In this document: piece by piece, positions 25,022 through 30,081 of the stretch | How the letters are laid out: every line of letters starts with the position of its first letter | Position numbering within the stretch: the stretch's first letter is position 1 | Source: an uncultured Sutterella sp. | GTDB lineage: Bacteria > Pseudomonadota > Gammaproteobacteria > Burkholderiales > Burkholderiaceae_F | Assembly (NCBI GenBank): GCA_900546995.1 | Contig: URFF01000016.1 | Span: forward strand, 1-30,081 | Direction of reading: 5' to 3' | DNA: 30,081 nucleotides | Program-made: the position numbers and the translations under genes | The notes under the pieces: generated by a model | The model's input: only the letters and a program-made list of their open reading frames with translations | Databases searched by the model: none | Told to the model about the DNA's origin: nothing

Positions 25022-25972
25022 ATGCTTACACGGCGTGCTTTCGCGATCTCATTGGCACTATCTGCCCTACCCGTTTACGCTAAATCGGACGCTCTGCGAA
25101 TCATTGTTCCGTATCCGGCGGGCGGTCCATTGGACGCTGCCGCGCGCTTTATCGCCGACAAGCTCACCTCGGCTGCCGGCCGGGTTATTGTCGAAAATCG
25201 CCCAGGCGCTGCCGGCGCTCGTGGGATGCAAGCCGCAAAAAACGCCAAACCTGACGGCAAAACCCTTGTCGTGGGCGCTTTAGCCACACTCGCTGTTAAC
25301 CCTTTCATGCAAAAAGGGCTCCCGTATCAAGCCGCTGACTTCACGCCGATCGCGCTTTTAAGTGACGCCCCCAATGTTCTCGTCATGAATCCTAGCCGCA
25401 TGAAAACCTTGGGCATTACCGATGCCGCCTCTCTTTTAAGTTACATCAAAGCTCATCCGGGAAAACTGAATTTCGCTTCGGGCGGTGTGGGCTCGGCAGG
25501 TCATCTTGCGGGTGAAATTCTCCGTCATGCGGGCTATGGTCTCGAACATATCCCTTACGCCGGGGCTGCCGCGGCGCAACTTTCGATTTTTTCCGGCGAA
25601 ACGGATCTTTTGTTCGATAACTGGGGAAGCACGCGGGAAGCCGTTCAAAGCGGCAAACTCAAAGCGTTGGCGGTGACCACCGCCAAGCCTTATCCGGCCT
25701 TGTCTATCCCGACCTTACAAAGTCTTGGCATTGATTGTGATCTTTCAACTTGGTTTGGACTTTTGGCTCCCAAAGGAACGGACAACACGAGCGTGGAAAA
25801 TCTTTATCGATCGTTAGCCGAAATTTTTAAAGACCCAAAGGAGCAACAGACCTTTGAGCGCTTAGCCGGTGGCTTTGATTTACAAGGACCTCAAACCTTT
25901 GGTCGTTGGATTGACAAAGAGCAAGTAAAATACGCTACGCTTTTAAAACAACTCAATCTTAAATCGGCATAA
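25022..25972 (+). CDS. tctC: Tripartite tricarboxylate transporter substrate-binding protein (Bug family)
   Basis: This periplasmic receptor captures a carboxylate for the TctA/TctB membrane pair. The 316 aa start MLTRRAFAISLALSALPVYA, a signal peptide with cleavage likely after VYA. The Arg pair in TRRAFA resembles a Tat motif. The mature protein shows LRIIVPYPAGGPLDAAARFIADKL and VIVENRPGAAGARGMQAAKNAKPDG, the Bug-family ligand loops, then KLNFASGGVGSAGHLAGEIL. AAGGA lies 8 nt before the ATG. It is first of tctC-tctB-tctA. The ligand cannot be predicted; citrate and other dicarboxylates are all known in the family. Confidence 0.93.
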   Translation: MLTRRAFAISLALSALPVYAKSDALRIIVPYPAGGPLDAAARFIADKLTSAAGRVIVENRPGAAGARGMQAAKNAKPDGKTLVVGALATLAVNPFMQKGLPYQAADFTPIALLSDAPNVLVMNPSRMKTLGITDAASLLSYIKAHPGKLNFASGGVGSAGHLAGEILRHAGYGLEHIPYAGAAAAQLSIFSGETDLLFDNWGSTREAVQSGKLKALAVTTAKPYPALSIPTLQSLGIDCDLSTWFGLLAPKGTDNTSVENLYRSLAEIFKDPKEQQTFERLAGGFDLQGPQTFGRWIDKEQVKYATLLKQLNLKSA

Positions 25973-25978
25973 AGCGAC

Positions 25979-26434
25979 ATGGCCAAACGTGTAAGCCGCG
26001 ATACGGCGGCAGGGGTATTTTTTATAATCATCGGCTTGATCTTTTATTGGGGGGCAGGCGATTTAGCCAGCGGCTCGGCTTCCCGAATGGCCACGGGAGA
26101 CTTTCCACGACTTCTGGCATCATCCTTAATGCTACTGGGCTTGGTGATTGCGGCCAAGGGCCTTTTTGCAACCGGCAAAGCGCAAGCAGCCCCTTTGCAC
26201 TTTGACGCTGCGCGTCTTATCGTTATTTGCTTGTCGCTTATCTTTTTCGCTTTAGCACTCGATAGCCTCGGGCTCTTGATCACACTGACTGTCTTTACGG
26301 CGGTCAACACCGCGCTCTTATTTCCCCGGTCCTTTAAAGAAACCGTCCTACTGACGCTTGCCATTGATTTTTTTATCTGGCTTATCTTCGTCGCAGGCAT
26401 CGGTTTAGAGATTCCATTGGGACCAGTCTTCTAG
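25979..26434 (+). CDS. tctB: Tripartite tricarboxylate transporter small membrane subunit TctB
   Basis: TctB is the poorly conserved small membrane subunit that partners TctA. The 151-aa product has about four hydrophobic segments: near residues 12-28 (GVFFIIIGLIFYWGAG), 45-62, 78-100 (VICLSLIFFALALDSLGLLI) and 118-145. The motif SASRMATGDFPRLLASSLMLLGL near residue 34 is typical of the family. The start is 6 bp after tctC, and tctA follows 9 bp later. Confidence 0.88.
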   Translation: MAKRVSRDTAAGVFFIIIGLIFYWGAGDLASGSASRMATGDFPRLLASSLMLLGLVIAAKGLFATGKAQAAPLHFDAARLIVICLSLIFFALALDSLGLLITLTVFTAVNTALLFPRSFKETVLLTLAIDFFIWLIFVAGIGLEIPLGPVF

Positions 26435-26443
26435 GAGCCTCCG

Positions 26444-27955
26444 ATGGAAATCATCAATCATCTGCTTTTGGGACTGGAAAGCGCACTCACACTCGCTAAC
26501 CTCGGTTATTGTTTCTTAGGCGTTCTGATCGGCACCTTTGTCGGCGTGCTACCGGGTCTGGGACCGGTTGCGACCTTGGCCCTACTTTTACCGATTACCT
26601 ATGCGCTTGATCCCACTTCAGCCATCATCATGCTCGCCGGCATCTACTACGGCAGCCAATACGGAGGCTCCACCACCGCCATTTTGATGAACATTCCGGG
26701 TGAAGCGGCAGCTGTTGTGACCTGTATCGACGGTTACAAGCTCGCCAAAAACGGTCACGCGGGCGATGCGCTTGGCATTGCCGCGATCGCAAGCTTTGCG
26801 GCTGGCACCTTTGCCACACTATTGATTGCGCTCGCAAGCCCAATACTTACCGAGGCCGCGATGTATTTCGGCGCGCCTGAGTACTTTAGCCTCATGGTCT
26901 TGGGGCTCGTGGGCGCCGTGGTGCTCTCAAACGGTGATTTATTAAAAGCCTTCGCGATGGTGTTGGTTGGCCTTCTCTTGGGCCTGGTGGGCACTGATGT
27001 CAACACCGGCGAACTGCGCTTTACACTCGGCACGTTAACTCTTCAAGACGGCATTGATTTTGCTGTGATCTCCATGGGGATTTATGGCGTTTCAGAAGTT
27101 CTGATTAATCTGCAGGCGCTTTTAAACAACCCGCAACGATCCCTATTTCCCGTCGGCAATCCCTTACCCAATCCCCACGCCATCAAAAACACCTCAGGCG
27201 CCATCGCCCGAGGAACACTCTTAGGCAGTCTTTTGGGCGTTTTACCTGGAGGCGGCGCCTTACTTTCATCTTTTGCCTCTTACACGGTTGAAAAAAAGAT
27301 TCGTTGCGACGCCCATGAGGTGGCTGTCGGTCAGGGCAATTTGCGGGCGGTCGCGGGCCCCGAGGCCGCCAACAACGCCGGTGCTCAAACAAGCTTTATC
27401 CCGATGCTCACCCTTGGGATTCCGTCAAATGCGGTCATGGCTTTGATGATGGGAGCACTTATCATTCATAACATCACGCCGGGCCCTCAGGTGATTGAAT
27501 CCGACCCTTCGCTTTTTTGGGGGTTGATTGTCTCCATGTGGATCGGCAACTTCTTCTTAGTCATTTTGAACCTGCCGATGGTGGGTTTGTGGGTGCAGAT
27601 TCTTCGAATTCCCTATCGCATTCTTTACCCTATGATTCTGGCTGTCTGCGCCATCGGCGTGTATTCGGTCAACAATAATGTCACCGATATTGCCCTCATG
27701 GCTGCTTTTGCCGTCGCAGGCTACCTTTTTTATCATCTGCGCTGCGAACCCGCTCCTTTGATTTTGGGTTTTGTCCTAGGTCCGATGATGGAAGAAAATT
27801 TAAGACGAGCCATGTTGCTTTCCAGGGGCGATCCCAGTATCTTTTTTGTCAGTCCCATTTCCGCGACGCTTTTGCTTATCGCACTACTGCTACTTTTGAG
27901 TACTTTGTTACCCGCTTTCAAGAAAGTTCGTCATGACGCTTTTGTTGAAGACTGA
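26444..27955 (+). CDS. tctA: Tripartite tricarboxylate transporter large membrane subunit TctA
   Basis: TctA is the large transport subunit, with about 12 membrane segments over 503 aa. Family signatures seen are FVGVLPGLGPVATLALLLP near residue 35, IYYGSQYGGSTTAILMNIPGE near 67, LPGGGALLSSFASYTVEKK, and GPEAANNAGAQTSFIPMLTLGIPSNAVMALMMGAL. AGGAG lies before the ATG. It completes the tct unit. Downstream at 27962-28009 only a weak inverted repeat (TGAAGAA/TTCTTCA) might end transcription. Confidence 0.97.
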   Translation: MEIINHLLLGLESALTLANLGYCFLGVLIGTFVGVLPGLGPVATLALLLPITYALDPTSAIIMLAGIYYGSQYGGSTTAILMNIPGEAAAVVTCIDGYKLAKNGHAGDALGIAAIASFAAGTFATLLIALASPILTEAAMYFGAPEYFSLMVLGLVGAVVLSNGDLLKAFAMVLVGLLLGLVGTDVNTGELRFTLGTLTLQDGIDFAVISMGIYGVSEVLINLQALLNNPQRSLFPVGNPLPNPHAIKNTSGAIARGTLLGSLLGVLPGGGALLSSFASYTVEKKIRCDAHEVAVGQGNLRAVAGPEAANNAGAQTSFIPMLTLGIPSNAVMALMMGALIIHNITPGPQVIESDPSLFWGLIVSMWIGNFFLVILNLPMVGLWVQILRIPYRILYPMILAVCAIGVYSVNNNVTDIALMAAFAVAGYLFYHLRCEPAPLILGFVLGPMMEENLRRAMLLSRGDPSIFFVSPISATLLLIALLLLLSTLLPAFKKVRHDAFVED

Positions 27956-28048
27956 AATCGTTGAAGAATTTAAATCCTTTTAAAACAATGGGTTAAAGAA
28001 TTTTCTTCATTTTCACTAAAAATAATGCCATTTTTTTGCAAAAATCAT

Positions 28049-28077
28049 TTGCATTTACTGAAATAGTTCTGTAATAT
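28049..28077 (+). promoter_or_regulatory. tRNA-Val promoter
   Basis: TTGCAT (28049-28054), a 17-nt spacer and TAATAT (28072-28077) lie just before the tRNA, with predicted start about 7 bp before its first base. Confidence 0.7.
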
Positions 28078-28090
28078 TTCGAACTCGTTC

Positions 28091-28167
28091 AGGCACGTAG
28101 CTCAGTTGGTTAGAGCATCACCTTGACATGGTGGGGGTCGTTGGTTCGAGTCCAATCGTGCCTACCA
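28091..28167 (+). tRNA. tRNA-Val (anticodon GAC)
   Basis: A 77-nt cloverleaf with acceptor arms AGGCACG and CGTGCCT, discriminator A, and encoded CCA. The D-arm is AGCTCAGTTGGTTAGAGC. The anticodon loop TTGACAT gives GAC at 28125-28127, reading GUC/GUU Val codons. The T-arm is TTGGTTCGAGTCCAA. It closely resembles the standard proteobacterial tRNA-Val(GAC). Confidence 0.97.
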
Positions 28168-28173
28168 AATTTC

Positions 28174-28201
28174 AAAAGAGAGGATTTTTCCTCTCTTTTT
28201 T
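28174..28201 (+). terminator. tRNA-Val terminator
   Basis: AGAGAGG (28177-28183) and CCTCTCT (28190-28196), extended by an A-run and a T-run, form a compact rho-independent terminator 7 nt after the tRNA. Confidence 0.9.
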
Positions 28202-28211
28202 CATTTCGGCG

Positions 28212-28244
28212 AAAAGAACTCGGATCCTTTCGGATTCCGAGTTC
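28212..28244 (-). terminator. Terminator of the Ldh_2 dehydrogenase gene
   Basis: GAACTCGGA (28216-28224) and TCCGAGTTC (28236-28244) form a perfect 9-bp stem. On the minus strand TTTTC follows, 10 nt past the gene end. Confidence 0.85.
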
Positions 28245-28254
28245 AACCTTTTAA

Positions 28255-29319
28255 TTAAAAACCTTCAAAAATTTCTTCGCTAACGCCTGCGTCCAAACAG
28301 GTCTTTTTGATGACTTGCCATTCTCCGTCAGCGATTTCAACACCTAAGCGGCTACGTTCTTCGGTACGAATCCGCTCCGGCTCACCTGGCATTAAAATCG
28401 GATGATTCACGGGATCGGCCATGGGGGCGGATTTGACGTAATCGACCATGGCGTCCATTTCTTTTCGCAAAAACTCAATATTGCACAATGCTGCTGGATC
28501 AATGACAAAGGCTGTCATGTTGTTGACAATCGAACCGTTTCTTTCGTGTTCCGGTTGAATGGTATGACCACCACTTAAAATCCCTGCCATCAATTCACAG
28601 GCAAAGCACAGGCCCGATCCTTTGTGCTTAGCAAAGGCTAACAAAGCACCCGGATGCTCTTGCCACATGACGTTCGGATCATTCGTTAGACGACCTTGAG
28701 GATCCACAATCACGGGTTCATCAAATTTTTTCCCAGCAAGCATCGCCACGCGGGTTTTGCCTAGTGCAACAATGGATGTTGCAAAATCCAGAACAAAGGC
28801 GCCGTATTTGTCAGTAGCAGGCATCGCCACGCAGAAAGGATTGGTACCAAAACGCGCTTCGGATCCACAATAGGGCGCCACGAGTGGATGAAATTGATTG
28901 ACATTAACGAAATGCACACTCACCATTCCCGCTTCAGCGGCTTGCTCCCCATAAGTTCCGATTCGTCCCAAATGGCAGCAATTCGCAATGGTATAGAGGC
29001 AAACGCCGGTTTCTTTTGCACGCTCAATGGCCATTTTCGTGGCTTCGAAGCCGGCTCGCTGACCATAACCTAAGTGGCCTTGAAACTGCAAAATGGCACC
29101 ACGATCTTTGACCAATTCCGGCGGGGTGTTCGGAAGGATTTGGCCTTTCTTCAAGTACTGAGTGTACATCCCGATCATCCCGACACCGTGGCTGTCATGA
29201 CCACGAAGGTTCGCTTTGACCATATGATCGGCAACAAGATCAGCCTCATAAGCATCACTACCGTTTGCCACTAAAAATGCATGAGCAACTTTGTAGAGAA
29301 GGTCCTTTGAATATCGCAT
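28255..29319 (-). CDS. Ldh_2-family NAD(P)-dependent oxidoreductase (malate/lactate dehydrogenase type)
   Basis: The family (YiaK, AllD, ComC, archaeal-type malate dehydrogenase) interconverts 2-oxo acids and 2-hydroxy acids. The 354-aa protein shows the N-terminal LRGHDSHGVGMI motif with the likely catalytic His at 44, then FGTNPFCVAMPATD and FVLDFATSIVALGK, which bind the cofactor, and HKGSGLCFACELMAGILSGG. AAAGGAG lies 5 nt before the ATG at 29319, which is chosen over an in-frame ATG at 29346. It is a single gene facing tRNA-Val and tctA. Substrate cannot be fixed by sequence; malate, lactate, sulfolactate or ureidoglycolate are all possible. Confidence 0.92.
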   Translation of the reverse strand: MRYSKDLLYKVAHAFLVANGSDAYEADLVADHMVKANLRGHDSHGVGMIGMYTQYLKKGQILPNTPPELVKDRGAILQFQGHLGYGQRAGFEATKMAIERAKETGVCLYTIANCCHLGRIGTYGEQAAEAGMVSVHFVNVNQFHPLVAPYCGSEARFGTNPFCVAMPATDKYGAFVLDFATSIVALGKTRVAMLAGKKFDEPVIVDPQGRLTNDPNVMWQEHPGALLAFAKHKGSGLCFACELMAGILSGGHTIQPEHERNGSIVNNMTAFVIDPAALCNIEFLRKEMDAMVDYVKSAPMADPVNHPILMPGEPERIRTEERSRLGVEIADGEWQVIKKTCLDAGVSEEIFEGF

Positions 29320-29324
29320 AATGA

Positions 29325-29331
29325 CTCCTTT
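29325..29331 (-). promoter_or_regulatory. Ldh_2 gene ribosome binding site
   Basis: AAAGGAG on the minus strand lies 5 nt before the ATG at 29319 and supports that start against 29346. Confidence 0.75.
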
Positions 29332-29344
29332 AACTATTCGTTTC

Positions 29345-29371
29345 ATTGTAGAAAATTTTGAAAAGAGTCAA
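29345..29371 (-). promoter_or_regulatory. Possible Ldh_2 gene promoter
   Basis: TTGACT (29366-29371) and TACAAT (29345-29350) on the minus strand are good hexamers but with a short 15-nt spacer. Confidence 0.35.
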
Positions 29372-29433
29372 AATAAGCGACTGTGCTTAGAGTCTTAGTC
29401 TGAATATTTAGAAGCCACCTGCAAATTTCCTTT

Positions 29434-29460
29434 TTGAACACATACCAAGTTAGCTACAAT
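29434..29460 (+). promoter_or_regulatory. Possible promoter of the AAA-ATPase-like gene
   Basis: TTGAAC (29434-29439) and TACAAT (29455-29460) with a 15-nt spacer lie about 40 bp before the gene start. Confidence 0.35.
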
Positions 29461-29501
29461 TGAAACGATATCCTTACACCGTTCGAAAATTAAAAAATAC
29501 C

Positions 29502-30081
29502 ATGAAGCCTTTACCTCTCGGTCGATCCACTTTTGCAACATTGCGGGCTCGCGATGAGATTTACGTAGATAAAACCGCTTTAATCTATCAGCTCGCACAA
29601 TTCGATTCGAAAATTTTTTTAGCCCGACCGAGACGTTTTGGAAAATCCCTTTTGACATCAACGTTTGAATCGCTTTTTAAAGAGGGATTGAGAGATTTTC
29701 AAGGATTGGCTATTGAAAAGCTTTGGAGTGATCACACTTATCCGGTTGTTCGCTTAGATTTCTCAGAAATTAAAGAATTTGCGAACATTGACGAATTTAA
29801 AACAAACTACCAAAATTTTTTGTTATCTAACTTTAGAGAGGTTGGATTTAAACCCAATCCGTCTTTGGCTGGAGATGTCATCTTTGAGCTATCGGCATGG
29901 TTTAAAACACTTGCTCCATCCAGTCTTGTGATTTTAATTGATGAATACGACGCGCCTTTAACCAACTGCTTGGACAAGTCGGATTTGTTTAACCTCGTAC
30001 GATCGAATTTAAGTCGTCTATTTTTGACGCTGAAATCAAACGAAGGGTGTTTACGCTTTTTCTTCATGACCGGTATCACAA
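29502..30081 (+). CDS. AAA-ATPase-like / DUF1703 protein (3' end outside window)
   Basis: The visible 193 residues match the N-terminal part of the AAA-ATPase-like family (PF09820), which is often followed by a PD-(D/E)XK nuclease-like domain (DUF1703). MKPLPLGRSTFATLRARDE, then YVDKTALIYQL, is the standard opening. LARPRRFGKSLL (residues 40-51) is a degenerate Walker A motif. LVILIDEYDAPL has D147-E148 as Walker B. The late FFFMTGIT is also conserved. The frame has no stop before the window end, so the gene is cut. These genes are often multicopy in gut anaerobes and their role is unknown. The ribosome site is weak. Confidence 0.9.
   Translation, partial: MKPLPLGRSTFATLRARDEIYVDKTALIYQLAQFDSKIFLARPRRFGKSLLTSTFESLFKEGLRDFQGLAIEKLWSDHTYPVVRLDFSEIKEFANIDEFKTNYQNFLLSNFREVGFKPNPSLAGDVIFELSAWFKTLAPSSLVILIDEYDAPLTNCLDKSDLFNLVRSNLSRLFLTLKSNEGCLRFFFMTGIT

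Noticed and set aside
27962..28015. tct operon terminator
   Set aside because: The TGAAGAA/TTCTTCA stem has a long loop and is A+T-rich; too weak to call.
27956..28090. Integration site or prophage border at tRNA-Val
   Set aside because: No integrase and no direct repeat of the tRNA 3' end is visible on either side within the window.
29395..30079. Minus-strand frames opposite the AAA-ATPase-like gene
   Set aside because: The plus strand has clear family motifs with Walker A and B; the minus frames have none.

Overview
The window looks like a chromosomal segment of a gut-associated, anaerobic or microaerophilic betaproteobacterium, most likely Burkholderiales and plausibly Sutterellaceae. 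This is inference from gene content. A tctCBA set with a Bug-type periplasmic receptor points to Burkholderiales. Pyruvate formate-lyase with its activase points to anaerobic metabolism. An AAA-ATPase-like/DUF1703 gene at the right edge is a family common in gut anaerobes. No rRNA, CRISPR array, insertion sequence or phage gene is visible.

Layout. 1-841: 3' part of an A+T-rich GT8 glycosyltransferase, convergent with dnaE (908-4381, minus). 4559-7388: prlC and xthA, co-directional. 7416-8240: an A+T-rich GT2 glycosyltransferase that ends one base from the end of rmlA. 8242-13684 (minus): a dTDP-L-rhamnose block in transcription order rmlC-rmlB-rmlD, then about 400 bp of hairpin-rich non-coding DNA, then a phosphoethanolamine-transferase-like gene, then rmlA. 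14047-17112: pflB and pflA, separated by a terminator-like hairpin. 17281-18090: nadX-type aspartate dehydrogenase, ending at a bidirectional terminator. 18163-22481 (minus): an RND efflux pump (adaptor lipoprotein then permease) with no outer-membrane channel gene or regulator beside it. 22883-24879 (minus): yafS-like methyltransferase, rnhA, dnaQ. 25022-27955: tctC-tctB-tctA. 28091-28167: tRNA-Val(GAC) with a clear promoter and terminator. 28255-29319 (minus): Ldh_2-family dehydrogenase. 29502 to the end: 5' part of the AAA-ATPase-like gene.

How the genes work together. The four rml genes make dTDP-rhamnose for surface glycans. The flanking GT8 and GT2 genes and the phosphoethanolamine-transferase-like gene fit the same envelope theme, so 1-841 and 7416-13684 read as cell-surface accessory DNA around housekeeping genes. 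pflB and pflA form an anaerobic pyruvate-cleaving module. tctCBA imports a carboxylate, and the Ldh_2 dehydrogenase across the tRNA could oxidise or reduce a 2-hydroxy/2-oxo acid, though a link is only suggestive. dnaE, dnaQ, rnhA and xthA are replication and repair genes.

I see no convincing novel multi-gene system. The least explained DNA is 10745-11142. It combines an extended -10 promoter, a 14-bp palindrome on its -35 element, two competing stems and a 33-nt A+T-rich perfect hairpin.
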